Below the pieces are notes generated by a model. The model saw only the letters and a program-made list of their open reading frames with translations, ran no database searches and was not told where the DNA came from. Made by a program: the position numbers and the translations under genes. A stretch of DNA of 64,000 bases, taken from NCBI GenBank assembly GCA_930367205.1, contig OV884009.1, positions 95,625,189 through 95,689,188 of the forward strand, given 5' to 3'. Source of the stretch: Acanthosoma haemorrhoidale. Lineage: Eukaryota > Arthropoda > Insecta > Hemiptera > Acanthosomatidae. Of the stretch, positions 57,701-64,000 are shown piece after piece. The number at the start of each line of letters is the position of its first letter. The first letter of the stretch is position 1.

Positions 57701-60648
57701 GAGATCAAAGTATTGGAATTAGAAGTCATGGAAGCAGCTGATCACCTGCAGTACTGGGACACCAGGCTGTAATGCCCTAGTTTCCCACAGCCCTTGAAAT
57801 CCAAACATTTCTCATCTTTAGTTAGACATGCACTCCTAGGGTGCCGTCTATATCCACAGAAATAACATTTTGTGGTTTTAGACAATGTTGCTGCACAATT
57901 TTCAGATATCTCTGAGAGGAATAGGTGGAGTTGAAAAACTAAAAGCATATTGCTGAGCAGCCTCTAAAGCACAAGCTTTGTTGAAAGCATCCGTTGAGCT
58001 GAGAGTAATGTTTTCTAACAGCTGATGAAGATGAAAGCATTTTTCAGTGAAAGACTATTAGTCAGTTTATGCTAAACCCACTATACCTAAAGGTAATTTT
58101 CTATTTTTTTAAACTATGGGAACTAAAAATAAATAAATTATGCCTATATATTATAGGCACTTTACAGCAGAGTATAAAAATAAGTCATAAAATTAATTAC
58201 TTTTTTTTTTATAAATGAAGTACAATAAATATATATACATACAAATACTGAAATTATTTACTAGTACAATATTCACGGCAATGAAAGCATCTCTTATGTA
58301 TGCATTTTTGTACTCCTCAGCTGAAACTGCCCTAGAATCACAATCTTTGCTCAGGAGTCTCAAAGCTTGAAAATACTGGTCCACAGTTCAGGAGACTGAC
58401 AACGAGTTGCAAGACAATGTCTTGCAAAGATTATATTTTTGTGTTTGACAAATGTAGCTTTGAGAATGGCTATTGTAGCTTCATACGTTGGACTGTCACT
58501 ATTAAGATTAAGAGTATAAATTGAAGGGAGTACATGATTCTTCAAGCATAGTAATTTTTGATCAGGAGTTAATGGAGTTTAATTCTATAATAATTAATTT
58601 GAAAATAAACCAAATAAACTTATAAAACTACTAGTGACATACATGAACTAGACCTTAATTATTATGAAATAATGGAAGCCTTTTTTTCTTGTGAAATGCC
58701 AAAAAACACTCTTTGTCCTGACAGACTCCAGGACACTCTTCACAGTCAGGGCAGGTTGTTTTTTTTTTGTGGCAAGTCCTACGTTTGAGCTCCTTTCTTC
58801 ATATAGCATTACCAACTGGAAGGTGTTGGGTGCCATAGTGGCTACGATTGATGAAAGTCGGATGCCTTGGACAGAAAACGGTAAAGGTCTAGGACATAAA
58901 CTCTTAATTATTTGTATCCGTAAATGGTACAAATCGCCACGTTTGTTAACATTACTATATGAACGATACAAAAAATATGATTTCAACATCATCATTTTCA
59001 CGATGTGGAACGTCAATTTTTTTAGGCCTCACAGGGGTGAACTGTAATGTGATAAGTTGATCGACATTATCCACTCCTCCCATATGTTTATTATAATGCA
59101 CCATCACTTCAGGCTTATCGTTATCATAACGTGGATTTGAAATGTTGATCATTTTCATGGATTGTTCTGAATAAATTATCAGCACTTCCCTTTTATCTCT
59201 CCATTTCCTTCTAGTGATCAACGTTGAACTATTTCACCTTTTTTTAATTTAGAGGTAACAATTTCATGAGGATTTTCTTTTCTGTCCGCACGAAATGTAC
59301 CTATTTTCCTCATTGTTCCACCAGCAGATGTTGACAGGACCGACGAAGCCATGTTTGGTTTTTCCGTGACACTAAAAACTTATTTTTAACAAATTATTGA
59401 AGACAATCTTTAAAAATTCAGGAAAAAACTTCTAGTTGGTTGGTTTAACAACAAAATATACCATTTGAAAGCCTAACAAATACTGAAGGCAACTGTCAGA
59501 GACAGGAGTTGTAAAAGTCAATTACCACCACGTAGGAGCCATTTGAATCTAAAGGGAAAGGGAACATAGATCGTCCTTCCCTAAGGACCACCCATAAATG
59601 GGGAAAGAGTGCTAGCTTCTTCCAGAAGGACCATCAGCAGTGAAAATGTTGACTGTCAAGAAGTTGAAAGTCATTTTCCAGTGTTTCCATTCTTTAGCTA
59701 TGTCCCTAGTGGACGGGCTAATGCTCAATCGGTTTGGCTGTAAATACCTCTCCATATTTTATGCTTCATAAATTTTTATGAAATAGATTATTTGAAAGAC
59801 CCAAAACTATGCTTTATTAAGCATAAAACACAAATTAACTCTGTATTGAGTAGCTGATAAGGTGAAAAGGTTAAGTCTTGTTATCATGTCCCTTCACAAA
59901 TTGATCAACTAAAATCAATATCACACTATTGACCAACTATATTTTAATGAAATCCCAGTTGTCATGATTGCACAACAAATATCTCATCACATAGACTGTG
60001 GATATTTGTGGACTCACGTTGTGTGTGTGTTTCCCTTCCCCTTGCCAAACAATGTGGTTTTAAGGTGCCTTTGTTTCACCCCATCAGCCAATGCCCGCAA
60101 AAGTGCACACCCAGCATTCACTATAGGGAAGAGGGAATAGGAGTCCTCTCACTTAAATAATGGACTAGGGCCTTTAATCAGCATTTACTGTAGTAAGGAT
60201 ATCATCAGACCAAGTCCCTTTAAAGGCCAATGCCAACATTTTGATAGACAAAAGGATAAAAACCTTTTTTTTGATAATACTTGTTAGTGTTTTTATCCCA
60301 CAAACATAAAATTCATAAAAATGTTTTACGAATATGGTGATATATTCCTATTTTTAAACAAAATTATTTTAGTGATTATATTTTTTATTAATTATTATTT
60401 ACAGTTTTGTTGGTTTTATTTATGTTTCAGCAGTTTCCAGCAGAATAACTTATTCATAAATATTGCAAAAGAATTAAAAATCTGTAATGGTTCAGAACAA
60501 AGTGAAAGTTTATCAGAAAATAGAAATGATAATATGCAGGAAGTGGTTTACCAGGATGAGAAATATGTAAATGATAATTTTTCAAAAACACAAGCAGAAT
60601 CACAAAGAACTAATGAGAATTCAAGCTCTTTCCATAACACATCTTCAG
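34499..60648 (+). CDS. Fam21: FAM21/WASHC2, WASH complex subunit (N-terminal exons, partial gene)
   Basis: Six plus-strand exons join in phase: 34499-34615, 37071-37238, 51474-51628, 53420-53540, 56611-56696 and 60431-60648, giving about 288 residues. The order of conserved blocks matches the FAM21 head: a WSL...[10 protein letters not shown] block, the [13 protein letters not shown] block, an acidic DSEDEIDF run, then [10 protein letters not shown] followed by RPLPHLVG and a short DD-GL segment, then a low-complexity acidic/Ser tail. FAM21 scaffolds the WASH complex on endosomes and links it through its long tail to retromer and capping protein. The tail exons are expected beyond 64000 and the start exon is not identified. 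Introns are up to 14.2 kb and transposon-filled. Confidence 0.85.
34616..37070. other. FAM21 intron: nothing recognised
   Basis: AT-rich intron, about 2.45 kb, with no recognised element. A 67-codon frame at 36874-37077 overlaps the acceptor of the next exon and is not real. Confidence 0.4.
37071..37238 (+). CDS. Fam21: FAM21 exon B, conserved [10 protein letters not shown] block
   Basis: Acceptor tttttag and donor GAA|GTAAGT (strong), 56 codons, phase 0 to 0. The start, [20 protein letters not shown], continues the head helix. The end, [19 protein letters not shown], is the most diagnostic FAM21 block, close to the NTQFIENRVYDEE consensus in vertebrates. An ATG-initiated reading from 37098 would be an internal methionine, not the gene start. 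Confidence 0.92.
37239..38739. other. FAM21 intron: nothing recognised
   Basis: AT-rich intron without recognised genes or repeats. Confidence 0.4.
38740..42717 (+). pseudogene. CR1/L2-like LINE relic, left part
   Basis: Plus-strand pieces follow LINE order. A possible ORF1-like stretch lies at 39023-39280 ([15 protein letters not shown]). Near 39830 is the endonuclease-like IISETWLKS. Near 41460-41650 is the RT fingers block ([20 protein letters not shown], then [18 protein letters not shown]). Near 42030-42180 is an SWF..F block and decayed GVAQGS, and near 42525 is [18 protein letters not shown]. Stops are very frequent. The sequence resumes at 47164 after an inserted gypsy element. A second, similar relic lies at 48900-51070. 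Confidence 0.65.
42718..42778. repeat. (TA)n microsatellite at the gypsy insertion site
   Basis: About 61 bp of uninterrupted alternating AT. A shorter AT tract (47145-47163) lies at the other end of the inserted gypsy element. Confidence 0.98.
42779..43305 (-). repeat. Gypsy 3' LTR (only copy)
   Basis: In element orientation it follows a polypurine tract (AGGGGGGGGAG) and ends before the AT repeat. Near the 3' end is CTAAATAAAGCAGTCTTG, containing the AATAAA signal. The precise 5' limit and terminal dinucleotides are uncertain because there is no second LTR to compare. Confidence 0.6.
43369..44379 (-). CDS. Gypsy integrase (C-terminal part of Pol)
   Basis: A single 336-codon frame. The HHCC zinc domain is visible as [11 protein letters not shown] and GACAVC. 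The DDE core is D in LQVDTF, D in SSDGGREF and E in RGGIERLHS. The C-terminal GPF-type region ([12 protein letters not shown]) precedes the stop. The enzyme inserts element cDNA. The frame is intact, though a stop near 44390 separates it from RNase H, so Pol is not continuous. The first residues after the in-frame methionine are probably not the natural start of the polyprotein segment. Confidence 0.9.
   Translation of the reverse strand: MDRVFIRCTSMVETLKDRGQQLEVTLAYHQGKTNHRGVQETLRRRYFWWGMKKSIQKMIGACAVCLTTKYDRHPPRGRQEESPTTETPLSDLQVDTFTWRGYKWVTTIDIFSKVAMAHPVQERSSDAVILALNTWFQFYGVPDWISSDGGREFDNANIRKEMKTLDVSWHLNTPGHPKSRGGIERLHSTLSDHLRVYHAEKGLPANEGMPKAVAAYNHSIHTATGFSPFEILFGLCERRRNGAETVADEGMAEIKASNTVGLRKICDKVRERITRDKARRVERENLKVRDRMGELKIGTIVYKKLGSNRSKELVRYEGPFKEVVIREHNVVTIEII
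44593..45190 (-). pseudogene. Gypsy RNase H segment, broken by a CT-repeat frameshift
   Basis: The frame from 45112 reads [20 protein letters not shown] and [10 protein letters not shown], then slips at a CT tract at 45009-45023. The true continuation appears in another frame, resuming near 44865 as [20 protein letters not shown] with LSRA. A following acidic linker ([14 protein letters not shown]...) ends at 44593. The segment upstream of 45112 also changes frame. RNase H degrades the RNA template during reverse transcription; it is disabled here. Confidence 0.85.
45194..46063 (-). CDS. Gypsy reverse transcriptase
   Basis: A 289-codon frame covering a whole RT domain: [46 protein letters not shown], the [12 protein letters not shown] palm block, the catalytic [11 protein letters not shown] (YMDD), [15 protein letters not shown] and [12 protein letters not shown]. 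It copies element RNA to DNA. The catalytic aspartates are present. The last dozen codons diverge because of a frameshift just before RNase H. Confidence 0.92.
   Translation of the reverse strand: MTYVKERRYPQALHRHIREGLESLKRQGIIINSTSPYNSPLWAVRKKNRPGDETEKYRVVIDYRKLNENTTDEKYPISRFEDILDRLNGATIYSTLDLKAGYHQIKMSANDQDKTAFTFERGHYQFTRMPFGLKNTPITFQHLMDEFLRGIDKAVCQVYMDDLLVFSRTEAEHVEHLRSVFQRVREFGLKLSMEKSSLLGKKKINFLGHTISQEGVKPDSMKVEATRRMVVPTNVKGIRRLLGTLNYYRRFVPDMAAYLVPINNLLRKGARVVITPIMEQNIRKCMSSL
46075..46326 (-). pseudogene. Gypsy pre-RT linker; protease and nucleocapsid missing
   Basis: An 83-codon frame with [20 protein letters not shown] and [16 protein letters not shown], the segment that normally follows protease and precedes RT. 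Directly upstream is the end of gag, with no CCHC zinc knuckle and no DTG/DSG protease motif between, so this region has been deleted. It overlaps the gag frame by 35 bp. Confidence 0.7.
46292..47110 (-). CDS. Gypsy Gag (capsid) protein, truncated
   Basis: Start chosen at the ATG at 47110 ([10 protein letters not shown]); a longer frame from 47185 reads into the AT repeat (YIYIYI) and is not real. About 272 residues, mostly helical, with a capsid-like central region ([20 protein letters not shown], then [17 protein letters not shown]) and a Lys/Arg-rich end ([12 protein letters not shown]). The zinc-knuckle nucleocapsid end expected of gypsy Gag is absent. Confidence 0.75.
   Translation of the reverse strand: MTEGGVLRQPVLNLVEGADIRRVGTMPEVHATALTLMGVKAMNTQDLRKAVSELERFTGELGELNHFLKGGDRLTALIGAKVEENLINPRDAESLKAALICWVKRSILNQIQADEETPWEVIKMRLKKAYGGGRCTPEEDIFQMFRETKSPRQSNGQYAAGLVVCFNKITEKMRESISVEEVEGRMGFLSTILKVQLAKETGRKERFSDERSFLECAQSMIDTSAKEEEVRVQDVDNEWSRVAYKRTRTLKPTWRRPETSVIGRDKGTTGVP
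47164..47440 (+). pseudogene. CR1/L2-like relic, right part after the gypsy insertion
   Basis: Sequence continuing the relic at 38740-42717. It is similar to 50200-50370 of the second relic, for example the TATACTCCTGCCCACAAA and GTCTGGGAACGATTCATTCATT words. It holds the LINE 3' region and carries no intact frame. Confidence 0.6.
47486..47595. mobile_element. 110-bp mariner-type MITE with perfect-looking ends
   Basis: TA duplications at 47484-47485 and 47596-47597 flank 28-bp TIRs: left CACAGGTGGTCTGAAAAGTT and onward TCCGACCT; right, reverse-complemented, CGAGGGTGGTCTGAAAAGTT and onward TCCGACCT. The arms differ only in the outer few bases. The 54-bp interior is AT-rich and non-coding. TA target and TIR style indicate Tc1/mariner. 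Confidence 0.92.
47600..48899. other. FAM21 intron: LINE-like debris, otherwise nothing
   Basis: The part 48180-48420 has plus-strand text rich in Ser/Pro/Leu like the CR1-like relics but without diagnostic motifs. The rest is AT-rich. Confidence 0.3.
48900..51070 (+). pseudogene. Second CR1/L2-like LINE relic (endonuclease, RT, 3' end)
   Basis: Near 49170-49340 is the endonuclease text ([13 protein letters not shown], then a SGDLNANL motif). Near 49580-49620 is the RT catalytic region ([12 protein letters not shown], containing YADD), followed by decayed KLN-K-T sequence. Near 50000 is [16 protein letters not shown], matching the first relic. The end near 50980-51060 contains an LWNSIP-like C-terminal motif. 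There are many stops. The relic gives the undisturbed arrangement of the region that gypsy split at 42779-47133. Confidence 0.7.
51474..51628 (+). CDS. Fam21: FAM21 exon C, acidic DSEDE segment
   Basis: Acceptor ttttcag and donor AAAGG|GTATGT, 155 nt, phase 0 to 2. It encodes [20 protein letters not shown] and [20 protein letters not shown]. In FAM21 proteins the corresponding stretch is a helix (VNYGLxVLxxAFEQLDI) followed by a DSDSEED run, which this resembles at low identity. Placement is supported by exact phase agreement with exons B and D. Confidence 0.8.
51629..52439. other. FAM21 intron: unassigned
   Basis: The patch 51690-51900 is less AT-rich and may be an old SINE-like or LTR fragment. 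A 151-codon plus frame (51926-52381) is low-complexity F/L/S-rich text without a domain and is not called. Confidence 0.35.
52440..52840 (-). repeat. Candidate solo LTR or old element fragment
   Basis: Read on the minus strand, 52556-52536 contains GATAGAAATAAAGCAGTCTA, nearly the same AATAAAGCAGTCT context as the polyadenylation end of the gypsy LTR near 42850, and it too ends close to a TATATA tract (52442-52453). A minus-strand start [20 protein letters not shown] lies at 52830, followed by stops. One LTR of a related gypsy family, or a gag start fragment, are both possible. Confidence 0.35.
52841..53419. other. FAM21 intron: nothing recognised
   Basis: AT-rich sequence with no recognised element, ending in the T-rich acceptor tract of the next FAM21 exon. 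Confidence 0.4.
53420..53540 (+). CDS. Fam21: FAM21 exon D, RPLPHLVG block
   Basis: A T-rich acceptor ends atag; donor GAG|GTGTGT; 121 nt, phase 2 to 0. It encodes [20 protein letters not shown], then [20 protein letters not shown]. This matches the conserved FAM21 stretch EPKDLYxDRPLPYLIGSxxF followed by DDVGL, one of the clearest signatures after exon B. Confidence 0.92.
53541..54829. other. FAM21 intron, with a GC-richer patch at 54297-54440
   Basis: Mostly AT-rich. The patch at 54297-54440 (GACCCCCTGGTGCCATGAC and following) is GC-richer and shares a short word with the block at 31920-32740. No gene is recognised. Confidence 0.35.
54830..55563 (+). repeat. Candidate LTR (TGT...ACA) with TATA boxes and poly(A) signal
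   Basis: A 734-bp interval starts TGTGGTTGG and ends TTCCTACA. It contains three TATAAAAG boxes (55168, 55288, 55408) and, downstream, AATAAA at 55519-55524. The order promoter, then polyadenylation signal, then CA end is that of an LTR in plus orientation. No second LTR, clear primer site or target duplication was found, so it may be a solo LTR. The limits are inferred. Confidence 0.5.
55136..55437 (+). repeat. 120-bp tandem repeat, 2.5 copies, each with a TATA box
   Basis: The period is exactly 120 bp, copies differing by a few substitutions. Each copy carries TTATGATCCACGATCCTG, then TATAAAAGCAATGTGT, then about 25 bp later a pyrimidine-rich CATTCACTTACTC. The third copy stops after the TATA segment. 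The layout resembles a duplicated core promoter inside an LTR. Confidence 0.95.
55564..56610. other. FAM21 intron: short repeats and an unassigned small frame
   Basis: GGCGAGTTAC followed by CATATAA occurs at about 55580 and 55684 within otherwise similar AT-rich context. A plus-strand frame ending at 56252 ([15 protein letters not shown], then [20 protein letters not shown]) has a basic, Ser/Thr-rich end but no recognised family and no splice support. No function is proposed. Confidence 0.3.
56611..56696 (+). CDS. Fam21: FAM21 exon E, acidic/Ser segment
   Basis: Acceptor attacag and donor ACAA|GTGAGA, 86 nt, phase 0 to 2. It encodes [20 protein letters not shown], then SSGTEEVDK. This acidic, serine-rich stretch is what follows the RPLPYLIG block in FAM21, but by itself it is not diagnostic. 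The call rests on strong splice sites and phase agreement on both sides. Confidence 0.7.
56697..57149. other. FAM21 intron: nothing recognised
   Basis: AT-rich with A- and T-runs; short frames only. Confidence 0.4.
57150..58560 (-). pseudogene. Ty3/gypsy Gag-protease-RT start relic
   Basis: Minus-strand pieces in gag order: [20 protein letters not shown] and [20 protein letters not shown] (58545-58380), then [20 protein letters not shown] (58380-58290), then [14 protein letters not shown] and a second, altered knuckle (57870-57760). Below that is decayed protease text and, near 57240-57160, [18 protein letters not shown], the start of RT. Many stops. The family resembles K02A2.6-like gypsy and differs from the element at 42779-47133, which has a different Gag. 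Confidence 0.75.
58640..59385 (-). pseudogene. piggyBac-family transposase C-terminal relic
   Basis: Minus-strand frames give a [20 protein letters not shown] region (about 59330), then [39 protein letters not shown] (about 59100) and a C-terminal cysteine cluster in another frame ([20 protein letters not shown], near 58720). KHMGGVDxxDQ is a hallmark of DDE_Tnp_1_7 piggyBac proteins, and the terminal CxxC...H cluster is their usual end. Frameshifts disrupt it. TTAA-flanked ends were not identified. Confidence 0.75.
59386..60430. other. FAM21 intron: nothing recognised
   Basis: Mixed-composition intron sequence with no motif-bearing frame, ending in the acceptor of FAM21 exon F. Confidence 0.4.
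60431..60648 (+). CDS. Fam21: FAM21 exon F, low-complexity acidic tail start
   Basis: Acceptor tgtttcag and donor TCTTCAG|GTTACT, 218 nt, phase 2 to 1. It encodes [20 protein letters not shown], then Glu/Ser/Asn/Gln-rich text to SFHNTSS. The alternative acceptor 9-10 bp downstream gives an immediate stop, which supports the chosen one. Its match to FAM21 is by position and composition, not by a conserved motif. The next exon would start in phase 1 beyond this point and was not found before 64000. Confidence 0.6.
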
Positions 60649-60819
60649 GTTACTTTCTTGTTAAATTTACTATTAGTATTATAATAACATCAACAGTGTT
60701 TCAAAATTGCAAGAGGAAATCTAAAGTGATTTGATATTATGACAGATAGCCCAGAGGAAAGCACCTGACCAGAGATTAAGAAAATCCTGGGTTCAAGGTC
60801 TTTTTTTTATCTTTGGCCA

Positions 60820-60852
<33 letters not shown>

Positions 60853-60949
60853 GCATTTCTTTGCCCTTGGCTTATGTTAGTAATTTTCATTTCATTTAAC
60901 TGGTCCATTGATTTTTGAGATTAATCACAGCGAATTTGAGACTAATTTG
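60649..60949. repeat. Intron segment with (ATT)n microsatellite
   Basis: A run of TTA/ATT repeats at about 60821-60852; otherwise nothing recognised. Confidence 0.8.
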
Positions 60950-61660
<711 letters not shown>

Positions 61661-62100
61661 TAATTAATGGCACGCTTTTTTATTTATCTCTGTATTTGGC
61701 AGTAGCTCTGATTTGTAATTATTAGTCATGCAAATGAAGAAAAAATCAACCGCACCACTGTTAGAGCTACAGAATATGTATTTAAGCTTTCATTTTCAAA
61801 TGAATATACATTGCACGCTTGCTAATCTAATGGTTGAAACAAACATTGTTTGTATTACCAAAAGCATCTTGAAAAAGGTTGAATCTATTCATAAGTTCGA
61901 TAAATAAAAAGTAAATAATTAAGGTATAATTAAGTATTGTTTTAAAAAAATTGTTAATAACTAGAAATGAAGCAACAGCATAATAATAAATAAATGCATA
62001 AAAATTAATAATCTTTGCTTAAAATTGTAGCGAAGGAGCGTAAAATAAAATGTAGGGATTATTACTGGAAAAAAATTAGAAAGAAAGGTTACATGATTAG
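61661..62100. other. AT-rich, nothing recognised
   Basis: No coding motif or known repeat was seen between the RTE relic and the CR1-like tail. Confidence 0.4.
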
Positions 62101-62345
62101 TTTAAACTAGGGGCATGGATAATATTATAGAAAGGAAAATATAGTGTGTAAAAAGATTATGAATAATTAAACTGAAGAGGAATAAGGTACTTGTAAAATT
62201 TGGATTGAAAGGTTGGAAGAAGAGATGGGGACTGATGATTTTTTATGGGAATAGAGTTTGACAGGTTTGCAGCACAGATTGGAAAAGAACGATCATAGGA
62301 AGAAGATCTATGGGGAGGATAATGCTGGTGATAATGCGTTAGGGG
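62101..62345 (-). pseudogene. CR1/L2-like LINE C-terminal tail relic
   Basis: The minus strand reads RSFPICAANLSNSIPIK followed by LLPTFQSKFYKYLI, resembling the 'RSFSxxAPRLWNSLPxxIR...FKxxLKxYLF' end of CR1-like ORF2. It is similar in kind to the tail near 50980-51060. Confidence 0.45.
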
Positions 62346-62497
62346 GCTGTAAGAATAGCAAATTGCACTCCTGGACAGCCTTACCTCGTTAGCACCAACT
62401 CTGGAATCTCCCCGTCTTCAATCCAACTCCATTATTTTTCTTAAAGAAAAACACCTGTTGAGCTGTATTATTAAAATTGAACCATTAGTTGAATAAA

Positions 62498-64000
62498 CTA
62501 TTTCAATTTAAAGGGCAGACGTACCATATAACGTCCTGATTCAGTTCGAGAATGAGTGTTGGTAAACAATTGCTCACAACAGTTGTCCTCTGCGCTAGTT
62601 GGCACCGGTACCTCCACTTCTTCTATCTCCCAAAATTTCTCAAATAAATGATTTAATGACGGTGTGACGGCAAGCATCGCATTAATTTGTTTTTGCTGGG
62701 ATGGCACGTCGGTTTTCCCTGTGATAATCCATCCGAAAATTGACTCTATCGCGTTAGGATACCCTTTTGCTGTGATTACTGAGTTGCCTTTAAGAATTTC
62801 TCCAAACAGGTCTGCTCCCAATAAAAAGTCTATGTGTCCTGGGTGCCAAAACCCTGGGTCTGCCAAATTGTATTCTTTAAAATAATCGATTACAATACGC
62901 GGTACTTGCACATTGGGCATAAGAGCCGTTATTTCTTTAACAACCACCGCTTCTGTTTGGAATTGTGGGTAAATGTTATTTTTCGGAGCTAATACGCACG
63001 ACACTTTATATTTCCCCTCTTCAATTGGCATATTACCAAACCCACTAAGAGCCTGAGAATTTCTTCGTTGTCGCAACGCTAACCTTTTTACACATCCTTC
63101 CGTAATAAACGAGCGTTGAGCTCCACTATCTATCAGCAAACGGATTGCATGAAACTCTCCAGTAAGGTCTTTGATTCTAGCTATCGCTGTGCCTAGAAGT
63201 ACTAAGGATTCTCCCTGGATAAGGCCCGAAAGGACTGCACCATGGACAGGATCTTCAACAGGCTGGACCAATGTTTCTGTTGATGGTTCATGATTTTTAA
63301 GAGAGCCTTTTTTAGCTTGGTTCGCTGTGGCGTCATGAGGGGCTGAATTAGAAGGTAGTTTAAAGTGAAGCAGGCTATGATGCTTGTGATTACAGTGCCT
63401 ACACGTATTTGCGGATTTGCATGCCTTTATTGCATGATTGGGAGCTAAACAATTCACGCATAGTAACAGGCCTTTGATCTCTTTAAATCTTTGTTGCGGA
63501 GTCATTCTTAGAAACTTACTACACCTGTAAATACGATGTGGATTGTTACACAATGGACATGAATTTATTCGTTCTGGGGCAGTAGTTGTCATAAACACTT
63601 GCTTCGATATTTTAGACTTTGATGACATGGGTGAATGAGATCTCGATCCGATGGTTAAAGCTTTCGACTGTACTATTGTGCACTGTTTGTGTATGAAATC
63701 TACGAAGTCCGTGAAGACAAGGTCTCCTCCTCCTATTTCAGACTCAAATTTTTCTCTAGTTTTAGGGTCCAATAGCCTTAGAGCATACGAGCTGAGGATG
63801 AAGCCAGCTGGATCTTCTAAGCCAAGATTTTTAAAGGCTAAGGCACTTTCCAATACAGTGTTGGAAAATTGTTCAAGTGCAGAAAGCGAAATTTTACATA
63901 GAGGTTTATAAGAGAAAATATTATGAAGATAATTAGCCGCCTGTAGACGTTTATTGTCATACTTCTTGCATAAAACGTTCCACGCTTGTAGATATGATTC
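62498..64000 (-). CDS. BEL/Pao retrotransposon Gag-protease, open at window edge, truncated before RT
   Basis: A single minus-strand frame stays open for 500 codons from the window edge (64000) to a stop at 62498. It begins inside a DUF1759-type Gag region (ESYLQAWNVLCKKYDNKRLQ, then LEQFSNTVLESALAFKNLG). Knuckles follow: CPLCNNPHRIYRC, LLCVNCLAPNHAIKAC and CRHCNHKHHSLLH. Then comes a DUF1758-type aspartic protease with active-site LLIDSGAQRSFI and the later FLLGADLFGEIL block. It ends at SGRYMVRLPFK, the usual lead-in to BEL/Pao RT, and then stops, with no RT in the remaining sequence. The frame is intact, suggesting recent activity or young age despite the 3' truncation. Confidence 0.88.
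   Translation of the reverse strand, partial: ESYLQAWNVLCKKYDNKRLQAANYLHNIFSYKPLCKISLSALEQFSNTVLESALAFKNLGLEDPAGFILSSYALRLLDPKTREKFESEIGGGDLVFTDFVDFIHKQCTIVQSKALTIGSRSHSPMSSKSKISKQVFMTTTAPERINSCPLCNNPHRIYRCSKFLRMTPQQRFKEIKGLLLCVNCLAPNHAIKACKSANTCRHCNHKHHSLLHFKLPSNSAPHDATANQAKKGSLKNHEPSTETLVQPVEDPVHGAVLSGLIQGESLVLLGTAIARIKDLTGEFHAIRLLIDSGAQRSFITEGCVKRLALRQRRNSQALSGFGNMPIEEGKYKVSCVLAPKNNIYPQFQTEAVVVKEITALMPNVQVPRIVIDYFKEYNLADPGFWHPGHIDFLLGADLFGEILKGNSVITAKGYPNAIESIFGWIITGKTDVPSQQKQINAMLAVTPSLNHLFEKFWEIEEVEVPVPTSAEDNCCEQLFTNTHSRTESGRYMVRLPFKLK

Overview
This window is AT-rich animal nuclear DNA, most likely from an arthropod and plausibly an insect. The evidence is spliced genes with GT-AG introns, a Ror/MuSK-type receptor kinase with the insect domain order (Frizzled CRD, kringle, transmembrane segment, kinase, no Ig domain), and a dense load of arthropod-typical transposon relics (Jockey, CR1/L2-like, RTE, Ty3/gypsy, BEL/Pao, mariner, DUF4817-type Tc1/mariner, piggyBac, P-element-like). 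No species call is possible from the sequence alone. Exon coordinates below were derived by hand from splice signals and phase continuity.

Two real host genes are present, transcribed divergently. (1) Minus strand, 23827 down to 3588: a complete seven-exon receptor tyrosine kinase gene matching insect Nrk (Ror2, MuSK-like). It encodes about 677 residues, and all exon phases join without a stop. (2) Plus strand, 34499 to 60648 and probably beyond the window: the N-terminal part of FAM21/WASHC2, the large subunit of the endosomal WASH actin-nucleation complex. Six coding exons are recognisable. The first (start-codon) exon and the 3' end are not identified.

Layout: 1-2770, retroelement relics downstream of Nrk (Jockey ORF1, gypsy RT/RNase H/integrase, CR1-like RT). 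2771-23827, Nrk; its introns hold a CR1-like relic, a 1266-bp mariner, a 1217-bp DUF4817-type element and a 5'-truncated Jockey copy. 23828-34498, intergenic: a TIR element, Jockey, gypsy and other non-LTR relics, a GC-rich block of unknown nature, and a P-element-like transposase fragment. 34499-60648, FAM21; its 14-kb second intron carries a CR1-like relic interrupted by a later gypsy insertion at a TA repeat, a 110-bp mariner-type MITE and a second CR1-like relic. Later introns hold a candidate LTR with a triplicated TATA-box unit, another candidate LTR, a gypsy gag relic and a piggyBac relic. 60649-64000, an RTE relic split by a 230-bp GA repeat, a CR1-like tail, and the 3'-truncated but otherwise open Gag-protease part of a BEL/Pao element running off the right edge.

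The two genes have no obvious functional link: one is a cell-surface kinase, the other endosomal trafficking machinery. I saw no rRNA, tRNA, CRISPR array or prokaryote-like operon, and no convincing new multi-gene system. The most unusual items are architectural: the 120-bp triplicated promoter-like unit at 55136-55437, the one-LTR gypsy copy lacking its nucleocapsid/protease region, and the unassigned GC-rich block at 31920-32740.
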